NCBI GenBank assembly: GCA_946610715.1
Contig: CAMOCO010000004.1
Location: 1-36,581 of the forward strand
Reading direction: 5' to 3'
Length of the DNA: 36,581 bases
DNA from: an uncultured Clostridia bacterium
Lineage (GTDB): Bacteria; Bacillota; Clostridia; Lachnospirales; Lachnospiraceae
The notes under the pieces are model-generated. The model saw only the letters and a list, made by a program, of their open reading frames with translations. It did not search any database and was not told the DNA's origin. A program made the translations under genes and the position numbers. Of the stretch, positions 18,202 through 27,203 are shown in pieces (within the stretch, counting starts at the first letter, position 1; the number at the start of each line of letters is the position of its first letter).

Positions 18202-19686
18202 TTATTTCAGCTCCTTTAACTTATCCTCAATAGCCTTGATGATAATCTTAAGAGCTTTGATCCTTGCATAGTGTTTATCATTTGATTCAAGGATATGCCA
18301 CGGCGCAAATTTGGTGCTGGTCTTTTCCAGCATTTCATCAACAGCTTCCTCATACTGATCCCATTTTTCTCTGTTGCGCCAGTCTTCATCAGTTATTTTC
18401 CACTGCTTCTCCGGAGTATTCTGTCTGTCGGTAAATCTTGCAAGCTGAGTATCCTTATCGATATGAACCCAGAACTTGATTATAACTGCATTCCAGTCAG
18501 CCAGCTCTTTTTCAAATTCATTTATTTCATTATATGCTCTCTGCCAGTCATTTTCTGAGCAGAAGCCTTCCAGGCGTTCTACCATGACTCTTCCGTACCA
18601 GGTCCTGTCAAATATTGCAATATGTCCGTCCTTCGGAAGTCTGTTCCAGAATCTCCACAGATAATGTCTTGCCTTTTCAGCCGGCTCCGGGCTGGCGATA
18701 GGATGAACCTCATAACCTCTCGGATCAAGAGCCGCTGCCACACGCTTGATATTTCCGCCTTTACCTGCCGCATCCCAGCCTTCATATGCAATGATTACAG
18801 GTATTTTCTTATGGTATATCTCATTATGCAGCTCACTGAGTCTCTCCTGAAGCTTATCAAGTTCTTTCTTGTAATCTTCTTCTTTAATAGTCTTATCAAG
18901 ATTTACTTCAGACAGCTTCGGCATTTTCTTCATGGAAAATGTATTCTGCAGCATAGGTGCCTTCTGATGTGTCTGGGCGTTTGCCAGGGCTGTATCGATA
19001 CTGTCAATAAGTATCTCCGTCATCTGAAGCTCCGACCACTTTTTACTTACAGCATCAATAAAATACCATGGTGCAACAAATTGATTTGTAGTTTCAATAT
19101 ATTCATCATATACATCAAGGCACTTATCATAATGCTTATTCTGCCATTTATCCTTTTTGGATACGCGCCAGCTGGTATTTTCATTTTTTTCCAGTTCGAC
19201 AAGTCTCTTTTTCTGAGTCTTCTCATCAATATGGAAAAACAGTTTCACAACAAGATAGCCGTTATCATTCAGCTGTCTCTCAAATCTTTTAATACTGGTA
19301 AGGTGGGATTTATACTCCTTCTCACTTATCTCCTCATGAAGAAACATGGACGTTACTTCTCCCATCCAGCTTCCGTCAAAAAATGAAATGGCTCCTTCCT
19401 TCGGAATCCTTACAAAGTAGCGATACAGAAACGGCTTTCTTTTTTCTTCATCCGTTGGAGCCGTAAGTGTTTCACATTTAAAAAATCTGGGATCAAGATT
19501 TTTAATGACCCTTCCGAGAACACTTCCCTTGCCTGCTGCCCCCCAGCCATCCATGATTACAAGAACCGGCAGCTTCTTCTCTTTAATCATCATCTGTCTC
19601 ACTGCCAGTTCCGCTCTCGCTTTTTCAAGTCTTTCCGCCAGCACCTCATCATCCGGCTTTTCTTCTTTTACCCATTCCTTTAACAT
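18202..19686 (-). CDS. pap: Polyphosphate:AMP phosphotransferase (tandem PPK2 domains)
   Basis: 494 aa with two PPK2 units: MDGWGAAGKGSVLGRVIKNLDPRFF and YEGWDAAGKGGNIKRVAAALDPRGYEVHPIASP; DRTWYGRVMVERLEGF. Confidence 0.9.
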   Translation of the reverse strand: MLKEWVKEEKPDDEVLAERLEKARAELAVRQMMIKEKKLPVLVIMDGWGAAGKGSVLGRVIKNLDPRFFKCETLTAPTDEEKRKPFLYRYFVRIPKEGAISFFDGSWMGEVTSMFLHEEISEKEYKSHLTSIKRFERQLNDNGYLVVKLFFHIDEKTQKKRLVELEKNENTSWRVSKKDKWQNKHYDKCLDVYDEYIETTNQFVAPWYFIDAVSKKWSELQMTEILIDSIDTALANAQTHQKAPMLQNTFSMKKMPKLSEVNLDKTIKEEDYKKELDKLQERLSELHNEIYHKKIPVIIAYEGWDAAGKGGNIKRVAAALDPRGYEVHPIASPEPAEKARHYLWRFWNRLPKDGHIAIFDRTWYGRVMVERLEGFCSENDWQRAYNEINEFEKELADWNAVIIKFWVHIDKDTQLARFTDRQNTPEKQWKITDEDWRNREKWDQYEEAVDEMLEKTSTKFAPWHILESNDKHYARIKALKIIIKAIEDKLKELK

Positions 19687-19726
19687 ATACCTTCCTCCTT
19701 ATAGATATCCTCTGTCAGTAATACTT

Positions 19727-20614
19727 TCACAATGAAATGATACCGCAATTCAGACCCCTTTTCCCACCTGTTGCTCTGTGCGAATGAAATATATCCGAAT
19801 TGCAGATGGTACAAATTCCCATCACGGAAATATGTTCTTCCTTAACTCCTGCGGATAAAAGCATTTTCCTATTTGCTTCCCACAGACTTAACATATATTT
19901 TCTGTCATTTTCTCCCATGGCACTTTCATTAACCTTTTGCTCCACAGGACTGATTATCCCCGGATCTTCCCCGAATACTTTTTTAAATTCACCGGCAACC
20001 TTCTCGTCAACTTCATAACAGCATTTTCCGGCAGATGGTCCTATAGCAACATAAATATCCGCGGGATCACAGCCATAGTCTGATCTGAATGTTTCGATCA
20101 TTTTGGATGCAATGCCTCCTATAGTACCGCGCCAGCCTCCGTGAGCGGTTCCTATAACCCCTTTTACCGTATCCGCAAAAAGCATGGGAACACAATCAGC
20201 CCCATAAACTATGAGGGGTATATTTGCCTTATCCGTAATCTGTCCGTCTACCGATGTGGCACGAAGTTCCTTCAGGATTCCGCTCCCCGCATCCGCTTCG
20301 TCTATTTTCCTGATATAAGTTTCATGCACCTGATGAGGCGAAGAAATTCTTGTCCAGTCAATTCCTATGGCATTCCCCAGAAGCTCATAATTTTTTAATA
20401 CATGCTCCCTGTCATCACCTATCAGGAGTCCCACACTCATATCAGCATATATCCCCCGGCTGACGCCGCCCAGTCTTGTTGAAAAGCCGTGCCTTACGCC
20501 TTCCAGTCCCTGCAGCAGTCTGCTCCTTATAACGGGAACATTATCCGTTACGGATACATCGACTTCATCATACTTTTTTACTCTTTTCAAAAAATCATCC
20601 ACGGAAACAGACAC
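19727..20614 (-). CDS. pgeF: PgeF/YfiH-family (laccase-domain) protein
   Basis: HGFSTRLGGVSRG, PHQVHETYI, GADCVPMLFAD, GTAHGGWRGTIGGI, CCYEVDEKV. Confidence 0.88.
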   Translation of the reverse strand: MSVSVDDFLKRVKKYDEVDVSVTDNVPVIRSRLLQGLEGVRHGFSTRLGGVSRGIYADMSVGLLIGDDREHVLKNYELLGNAIGIDWTRISSPHQVHETYIRKIDEADAGSGILKELRATSVDGQITDKANIPLIVYGADCVPMLFADTVKGVIGTAHGGWRGTIGGIASKMIETFRSDYGCDPADIYVAIGPSAGKCCYEVDEKVAGEFKKVFGEDPGIISPVEQKVNESAMGENDRKYMLSLWEANRKMLLSAGVKEEHISVMGICTICNSDIFHSHRATGGKRGLNCGIISL

Positions 20615-20707
20615 TTAACACTTATCCCTCCCAAAACTCCGTTTTCATAACGCACCATCATAATTTTATTGTATTCACTTTAATAATCAAATGCAAATAA
20701 TTTTCAG

Positions 20708-20738
20708 CAAAAAAAGAACCACCGGCTGCCGATGGTCC
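20708..20738 (-). terminator. Terminator downstream of hsp20
   Basis: Minus: ACCATCGG-cag-CCGGTGGT-TCTTTTTTT. Confidence 0.78.
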
Positions 20739-20757
20739 CTTATTTGCTGAAGTGACA

Positions 20758-21204
20758 TTACTCAATATCGATTATGTCGATTTTATCTTCTGCAGGTTTC
20801 TCAGGAAGTTTCGGAATATCCATAGTGAGAACCCCATTTGCAAATCTCGCCTTGATGTCTTCCTTGGTCATGTCCTTTCCTACATAAAAGCGTCTGGACA
20901 TCTTTCCGTAATAACGTTCCTTACGGATGAACTTTACGCCCTCATCCTTCTCTTCGTTATTCTCATTTCTCTCTGCGTTTATCACAAGGTAGCCTTCTTT
21001 AAGTTCAACCTTAACATCGTCCTTGGTAAATCCCGGGAGCTCCATATCCAGCTGATACTTATCATCATATTCCTTTATATCTGTGATCATTCTGCCGGTA
21101 AGAGGATGTGCCTCAGCCTTTGTCTTTACATCATATGGATATTTGAAAATCCCGTCGAGAAGATCTTCTACAAAACTGTCATTAAATAATGTTGGATAAT
21201 ACAT
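20758..21204 (-). CDS. Hsp20/alpha-crystallin small heat shock protein
   Basis: YQLDMELPGFTKDDVKVELKEGYLVINAERNE...RRFYVGKDMTKEDIKARFANGVLTMDIPKLPEK; start chosen at MYYPTLF. Confidence 0.94.
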   Translation of the reverse strand: MYYPTLFNDSFVEDLLDGIFKYPYDVKTKAEAHPLTGRMITDIKEYDDKYQLDMELPGFTKDDVKVELKEGYLVINAERNENNEEKDEGVKFIRKERYYGKMSRRFYVGKDMTKEDIKARFANGVLTMDIPKLPEKPAEDKIDIIDIE

Positions 21205-21256
21205 AATCAAATCCCCTTTCTATATAATAATTAGGTTATTTCTTAACTCTGATCAT

Positions 21257-21285
21257 ATATTACCACTCTGTTAGCACTCTGTCAA
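21257..21285 (-). promoter_or_regulatory. hsp20 promoter with -35 in the CIRCE spacer
   Basis: Minus-strand TTGACA (21280-21285), 17-bp spacer, TAATAT (21257-21262). Confidence 0.75.
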
Positions 21286-21297
21286 GGTGAGTGCTAA
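21271..21297. promoter_or_regulatory. CIRCE element (HrcA operator)
   Basis: TTAGCACTC-tgtcaaggt-GAGTGCTAA, exact consensus with N9 spacer. Confidence 0.97.
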
Positions 21298-21351
21298 CAA
21301 CTCTTTGTGAAGTTTTTGTGTCCTGCTAATATTTTGCCCTGTTTCTTCCGA

Positions 21352-22836
21352 TCAGGTGTGGAACAGCTTTTTATTCTGATATCTGGGCTCACAGGTAAGA
21401 TTCACGCCCAGCTTCTTAAATACTCCCACATCCACCTGGGAAAGGATAACCGACGAATGAACCTCCGTTCCCGCCAGCTTAGGCAGCTGCGCATATGCTT
21501 CCTTCGCAGCAGGATTCGTCAGTGCTTCTATAGATAAAGCAATCAGTATTTCGTCTATATGCAGTAAAGGATTATGATTTCCGAGATATCTGACCTTAAG
21601 ATCCATAATAGGTTCTATAACCTGCGGAGAGATAAGCTTTACGGAATCCTCAATTCCCGCCAGATACTTTAATGCATTCAGAATAAGCGCAGAAGAAGCT
21701 CCCAGCAGAGATGATGTCTTTCCCGTCATTATGGTTCCGTCGGGAAGTTCCATGGCTGCGGCGGGATTTCCCGTCTCTTCCGCTCTTACATTGGCAGCCG
21801 CAACAACTGATCTGTTGCCGATGGATACACCTGCCTTTTCCATCAGAAGCTTGGTTTTATTTACCACTGTATCTGACGCTTCGCCCTTTCTTCTGTCACA
21901 CATAGCCTGATAATAACGTCTTATTATCTCCTGATTGGCTGCTGTCTTACATGCTTCATCATCGGTTATACAGTAACCCGCCATATTTACTCCCATATCA
22001 GTAGGTGATTTATAAGGACTGGTTCCTGAAATCTTTTCAAACATTGTTTTCAGTACAGGAAATACCTCCACATCCCTGTTGTAATTTACAACTGTATCTC
22101 CATATGCTTCAAGATGCCACGGATCGATCATATTTACATCATTAAGATCTGCTGTGGCCGCTTCATATGCAAGATTTACCGGGTGGTTAAGAGGAATATT
22201 CCAGATGGGAAATGTCTCGAACTTGGCATATCCGGCCTTTACGCCCCTCTTTTGCTCATGATAAAGCTGTGAAAGACAGGTTGCCATCTTGCCGCTTCCC
22301 GGACCCGGTGCAGTTACAACAACCAGTGGTCTGGAAGTCTCAATATAATCATTTCTTCCGAACCCTTCATCACTTACAATCTTGGGAATATCAGAAGGAT
22401 AGTCCTCTATCGGATAATGTCTGTATACCTTAAGTCCCAGAGCTTTAAGCTTCTTCTCATAAGCAACTGCGGAAGGCTGTTCAGAGAACTGCGTCATAAC
22501 AACGCTTCCTACATAAAGTCCGTTATTTGTAAATGCATCGATAAGTCTGAGAAGATCCATATCATATGTAATACCGATATCCCCTCTGACTTTATTTTTC
22601 TCTATATCTCCTGCCTTGATGGCAATAACCACCTCAGTCTGATCCTTCAGCTGCTTCAGCATTGTAATCTTGGAATCAGGCTTAAATCCCGGGAGAACTC
22701 TCGATGCATGATAATCATCAAAGAGTTTTCCGCCGAATTCAAGATACAGCTTTCCGCCAAACTGGCTGATCCTCTCTTTAATATGTTTCGACTGCATATC
22801 AAGATATTTATCATTGTCGAATCCTATACGTGTCAC
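21352..22836 (-). CDS. DUF1846 family protein
   Basis: 494 aa, starts MTRIGFDNDKYLDMQSKHIKERISQFGGKLYLEFGGKLFDDYHASRVLPGF, recognised as DUF1846-like. Confidence 0.85.
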   Translation of the reverse strand: MTRIGFDNDKYLDMQSKHIKERISQFGGKLYLEFGGKLFDDYHASRVLPGFKPDSKITMLKQLKDQTEVVIAIKAGDIEKNKVRGDIGITYDMDLLRLIDAFTNNGLYVGSVVMTQFSEQPSAVAYEKKLKALGLKVYRHYPIEDYPSDIPKIVSDEGFGRNDYIETSRPLVVVTAPGPGSGKMATCLSQLYHEQKRGVKAGYAKFETFPIWNIPLNHPVNLAYEAATADLNDVNMIDPWHLEAYGDTVVNYNRDVEVFPVLKTMFEKISGTSPYKSPTDMGVNMAGYCITDDEACKTAANQEIIRRYYQAMCDRRKGEASDTVVNKTKLLMEKAGVSIGNRSVVAAANVRAEETGNPAAAMELPDGTIMTGKTSSLLGASSALILNALKYLAGIEDSVKLISPQVIEPIMDLKVRYLGNHNPLLHIDEILIALSIEALTNPAAKEAYAQLPKLAGTEVHSSVILSQVDVGVFKKLGVNLTCEPRYQNKKLFHT

Positions 22837-22858
22837 TTCTATAACCTCCTTCTGTCCC

Positions 22859-24403
22859 CTATCTTTCCTTCACATTTTTTTCTATATCCGGATCCGTCCG
22901 AAGATCCGTATCGACCACTCCGCATGCTTCATATCTGATACGCATTCGGGGCAGCTTAATTGTCGAATAATAATTTAACGCCCAGTCACTTCTGTCCGTC
23001 ACTGGATTTTCCCCTGTACACGGCGGAGCAAATATTCTCAGCCTGATAATACCGTCCTCATGTACGGGAAGCGAGTCCTCTTCAAAAAATGCAGGCATCA
23101 CATCCATTATGGTCACTCCCGGTTTTTTATAAAACCATTTTCCGTTTATCTCAAAAACAAGATTATCTTCCTTTCCAAAGGCTATATCAAAATATACGGG
23201 CTCGCCCTTCATCCTGATGTCGATTTCAATGCCCTCTGCATCTTCGGAGGAACCCCATCTCGTTTCTGCCGTCTCCTTATCACGAGGCAGCTCGGAAATC
23301 ATCTCATTTCCCGGCCGGAAATACGGCATTTCCATAATCTTCTTATAATCCTTCATAAGGGGCTGCACGATGCCCTCTCCCGGATTGTTGGGATCTTCCA
23401 TCTCCAGTCCAAGACGCCCTCTGTCACGGAATTGATACATAGACATACTGTTAAACCAGACTGGTTTTTCCTCTGCCACATATTCTGCGAATCTGAGAAT
23501 CGCCTTTCCCTGATCTACAGAACCGGTAACATCCCCGTCCGAATTAAATTCCGATGCGGAAAAAGGAACCTTCCTTCCGGTGATTTCATATAATCTGTTA
23601 ACTGTACCGGAAATAGTTTTTATATATTCACGGACCGGCATGGCATAATATGTTTTATCACCCTTCTCGCATATACTGAAAGGCCACTTGGAATGAAGAG
23701 ACAGATACCTGTCGGCAGACCAGACATCCGCCAGGTTGTAGGCTTCCCTGAACTCATCTTCATATTCAACCTTTCCTTCGCCGTCTATGAATCCGGCACA
23801 AAAAATTGTTGAAACATTCGGCGCTTCCTGCTTGATTATTTTATGGAACCTTACAAAAAACTTCCCTATTTCCTCATATGAGAATCTCCGGTTATGAGTA
23901 AACCACCTTCCCGAACATTCGTGATTTATCCTGAGACGCATTCTTCCAAAAGTACGAAGATCTCTTGCAATCCGGATAAGATACTCATCCTCCAAAGAGC
24001 AGTCGATTGTAAGAGTAAGAGTCACATCCTGACCGTGACGGCGTATATCCCTCATCTGATTAAATGGCTCATTTTCGGTACTGCCGCCTATCCCTCCACC
24101 ATACGGAAAATAGTCATCATAAGGATAATCCCACTGGTAATGCACCACCATATCCCTGCAGGCATCACTTATTCTTTCCGGCCACTGCTCATCCTTCGGA
24201 TAATATGTATACATAAGCCCCACATTTCTATGAAGTTTTCTCAAATGATTAATAATATAATCCTGATTTACATATTCCGATCTTTCGCTGCCGTCTCCTA
24301 TATCAAGGGCACATCCCGCTGGCGTTCTCCTGATTTTTCTGACCGACTCTACTTCATTTTTTCCAAATCCGTCAAGATTTATATTTATTCTTTCTAAATC
24401 CAT
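22859..24403 (-). CDS. Putative TIM-barrel glycoside hydrolase (clan GH-A, GH26-like) with C-terminal beta-rich domain
   Basis: RLRINHECSGRWFTHNRRFSYEEIGKFFVRFHKII resembles the GH26 acid/base region; PFSASEFNSDGD possible nucleophile; no signal peptide. Confidence 0.55.
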   Translation of the reverse strand: MDLERININLDGFGKNEVESVRKIRRTPAGCALDIGDGSERSEYVNQDYIINHLRKLHRNVGLMYTYYPKDEQWPERISDACRDMVVHYQWDYPYDDYFPYGGGIGGSTENEPFNQMRDIRRHGQDVTLTLTIDCSLEDEYLIRIARDLRTFGRMRLRINHECSGRWFTHNRRFSYEEIGKFFVRFHKIIKQEAPNVSTIFCAGFIDGEGKVEYEDEFREAYNLADVWSADRYLSLHSKWPFSICEKGDKTYYAMPVREYIKTISGTVNRLYEITGRKVPFSASEFNSDGDVTGSVDQGKAILRFAEYVAEEKPVWFNSMSMYQFRDRGRLGLEMEDPNNPGEGIVQPLMKDYKKIMEMPYFRPGNEMISELPRDKETAETRWGSSEDAEGIEIDIRMKGEPVYFDIAFGKEDNLVFEINGKWFYKKPGVTIMDVMPAFFEEDSLPVHEDGIIRLRIFAPPCTGENPVTDRSDWALNYYSTIKLPRMRIRYEACGVVDTDLRTDPDIEKNVKER

Positions 24404-25496
24404 TTACTAACCTCTTTAACAATAACGCAAGCCAATAGGCAGCAATCAGAACAACTAAAGCAATCGCGAAAGATATATAGACCGATGGAATTCTGATCAG
24501 GAAAGTATATAAAAATGAGATAATTATCCACTGAATAACATATATATAAGTAATATTTTTACTCATAGTCATCATAAAATTCGGAAGCCTGTCATTTGTA
24601 AGCCGGGTAATAAATGTTGCCACCAGATATTCCAGCAGAATAATTCCCCCACCGCAGATTGCATTCCATACGTCAAGTCCGTAATATGTATCATCTGTAC
24701 ATCTGATCGGGCTGATTGCCGCAGGATCGAGATCCCTGGTTATTATCACATACAGACCCACAGCCACCATTATAACCGCCAAAACAGTCATGGCAATATA
24801 TAATTTTTTCTTATCATCTGTTTTCTTATAAAAATACGCCGCCCAATAACCAAGAATAGGGAAAATGCTCCAGCTGGCAAAGGGAAAATAGGAATATGGA
24901 TTCTGTCTTGTAAAAAGTCCCAAAATTATAGTATTGAACCACTCATTTTGCGTAGTCAGCGTACCGTGCGGGAAAAATATAAGAATACAAAATGAAACCA
25001 GTAGTATCACCACTGATACTGCAGCTCGGGCAAAAGTACTTCGGCACTTCTTAATCAATGCAAACATAAGCATACAAACGGCCGCAAATGAAAAAATATC
25101 TGTTTTAAACAAAATAAATAAATTATTCTTAATATTATCAATTTCAAAATATTCCGGATCCAGAATTCTGACATAGTATCCTGAAAAGAGATTCACAAAA
25201 AGTCCCAGTAAATATATCTTTAAAGCTCTTTTTACAAATGATCCGGGAGTTGCGTCCTCTTTATAACAGGCACCCCAGCCCATGGCAAATACAAATGTTC
25301 CGGCACTTAAAATCCCTCCGCCTATTTCGATAATGGCAGCAAGAAGATAGCCCGGCACCTGAGTATAATCCTCCACACCAAGGTTATATCTTGCCATAAT
25401 AAATGTAGGCTCCACCGCATGAATCAGTACCATAAATACTATTGCCACTGCCTTTATTAATTCTATTGACTTAACTCTTGAGCTTTTTTCACTCAT
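24372..25496 (-). CDS. Acyltransferase-3/OafA-like multi-pass membrane protein
   Basis: KSIELIKAVAIVFMVLIHAVEP N-terminal helix; about 10 TM segments; KNITYIYVIQWIIISF; start chosen at MSEKSSRV. Confidence 0.68.
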   Translation of the reverse strand: MSEKSSRVKSIELIKAVAIVFMVLIHAVEPTFIMARYNLGVEDYTQVPGYLLAAIIEIGGGILSAGTFVFAMGWGACYKEDATPGSFVKRALKIYLLGLFVNLFSGYYVRILDPEYFEIDNIKNNLFILFKTDIFSFAAVCMLMFALIKKCRSTFARAAVSVVILLVSFCILIFFPHGTLTTQNEWFNTIILGLFTRQNPYSYFPFASWSIFPILGYWAAYFYKKTDDKKKLYIAMTVLAVIMVAVGLYVIITRDLDPAAISPIRCTDDTYYGLDVWNAICGGGIILLEYLVATFITRLTNDRLPNFMMTMSKNITYIYVIQWIIISFLYTFLIRIPSVYISFAIALVVLIAAYWLALLLKRLVNGFRKNKYKS

Positions 25497-25516
25497 ATCG
25501 GCTCCTCCCACACCTT

Positions 25517-25543
25517 AAAAATCCCTTGAACCAAGGGATTTTT
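25517..25543. terminator. Bidirectional terminator-like perfect hairpin between phosphatase and acyltransferase genes
   Basis: AAAAATCCCTTG-aac-CAAGGGATTTTT, 12-bp perfect stem. Confidence 0.85.
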
Positions 25544-25582
25544 AAACAAGCTCTTCATATACGGATATACTGTATAACTGTA

Positions 25583-27193
25583 TTACTGATTCTGTCCCAG
25601 ATATTTAAAGCTCAGCATAGTAATATCATCAAATTGTTCAGCATCTTTAACAAACATTGTAATGCCGTTCATTACATTTTCAAGAACCTTTTCCGGCATT
25701 GCATCAGGATCCCTATTAAGCGCTTCCAGCAGTCTGTCCGTACCAAAGAGTTCTTCCTCTTTACTTGTAGCCTCGGCAACACCGTCTGTATAAACAAAAA
25801 TACTGTCTCCCGGGTATAACTGAAACTCATGTTCTCTGAAAGGTATTCCTTCTACCGTGGACACCGCCGGAGAATGACGATATTTAACAAGTTCATACTC
25901 TCCTCCTGCACGTCTGAGTACAGGATGCTCGTGTCCCGCATTTACAGCTATACCTTTCCCCGTGGATATCTGTATGACTGCCATCCATACAGTTACGAAG
26001 AATCCCTCATTATTACCTTCCAGCAGCTGGTCATTTACGCTTCTGAGTGTATTTCCCGGACTCTCCCCATTCTGCATATGATTCTTGATAAGAATTTTTG
26101 AAATCATCATAAACAGTGCCGCAGGAACCCCTTTTCCTGAAACATCCGCCATAACAAGTACTATATGATCATCATCCGCCATGAAGAAATCATAGAAATC
26201 TCCGCCGACTTCCTTGGCGGGAGTCATGGATGCATAAACATCGAATTCACTTCTGTCGGGAAATGCCGGAAAAATACTCGGAAGCTGACTGGCCTGTATA
26301 GACTTCGCCATATCAAGCTCCGCACCGATTCGTTCTTTTTCGGCCGTAATTTCGGAATTCTTTTTTATATAACTTCTGATACCCTTATCCATCGTCTCGA
26401 AAGCATCAGACAGCGCCTCTATCTCATCACCCGTATGAATATCCGAGACATATTCTTCACCGCTTTCCAGATTATCAACTATCTCACTCGCAGCCTTATG
26501 CAGCTTCAAAAGCGGAATTATGATATTCTTTCTCATTACAAAGAAATAAGCGACAATGGAAATCAGCATGATTATTATCAACGCAGCCGAAAAACGGATT
26601 ACCATATTAAATATCGTTATCTCAACCGCAGACCTGGACATATCAACACAGACAAGCGCAATCGGGACTCCTTTACTGTTAAATACAGGAGTTGCCGCCG
26701 TGATAAGCTTACCGAACTGCTTATCATCATAACTGAAAAGCTCTTCCTCTGGGTCCCTCTTAAAGGCACTGTTAACCATCTCTTTACCCACATCCATATC
26801 CGCATAAGGTGTCTCAAACCCTATTATAGGTTCCTCAGCGGGATCGTAATGAGTCTCCCAGACATAAAGAATCTTATCAATTCTCGGTGCAATAACATAA
26901 AAATATTTTATATCAAATTCCTTTTGCAGGTCCCTCATATATTTAAGGATCCTGTAATAATCCTCATCAGCCTCGAGAGTTTCAAGATAATGAGTTACCT
27001 TATCACCGTCAATTTCATTGGCAACAGAGCGCGTCAAAGAAAAGCACTGTTCTTCCCGTGCATCCATATATGCCTTTCTGTATGAAAGCGAAAACAATGT
27101 GGCAACTACAAGGACAATGAATACCATAAATGCTTCAAGTCCCATTATATATTTTCTTTCGAAACCTTTTTTATTTAGCTTAGTGTACTCCAA
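25583..27193 (-). CDS. Membrane sensor PP2C/SpoIIE-type phosphatase (extracytoplasmic domain + HAMP + PP2C)
   Basis: TM near N-terminus and around residues 200-225; HAMP-like LHKAASEIVDNLESGEEYVSDIHTGDEIEALSDAFETM; PP2C motifs EVGGDFYDFF, MADVSGKGVPAALFM, VYTDGVAEA, FDDITMLSFKY. Confidence 0.92.
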   Translation of the reverse strand: MEYTKLNKKGFERKYIMGLEAFMVFIVLVVATLFSLSYRKAYMDAREEQCFSLTRSVANEIDGDKVTHYLETLEADEDYYRILKYMRDLQKEFDIKYFYVIAPRIDKILYVWETHYDPAEEPIIGFETPYADMDVGKEMVNSAFKRDPEEELFSYDDKQFGKLITAATPVFNSKGVPIALVCVDMSRSAVEITIFNMVIRFSAALIIIMLISIVAYFFVMRKNIIIPLLKLHKAASEIVDNLESGEEYVSDIHTGDEIEALSDAFETMDKGIRSYIKKNSEITAEKERIGAELDMAKSIQASQLPSIFPAFPDRSEFDVYASMTPAKEVGGDFYDFFMADDDHIVLVMADVSGKGVPAALFMMISKILIKNHMQNGESPGNTLRSVNDQLLEGNNEGFFVTVWMAVIQISTGKGIAVNAGHEHPVLRRAGGEYELVKYRHSPAVSTVEGIPFREHEFQLYPGDSIFVYTDGVAEATSKEEELFGTDRLLEALNRDPDAMPEKVLENVMNGITMFVKDAEQFDDITMLSFKYLGQNQ

Positions 27194-27203
27194 AATTACA
27201 ATC

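Noticed and set aside
18622-19386. 254-aa plus-strand ORF
   Set aside because: Antisense to the polyphosphate:AMP phosphotransferase.
26165-27085. 306-aa plus-strand ORF
   Set aside because: Antisense to the well-supported PP2C phosphatase gene; low-plausibility composition.
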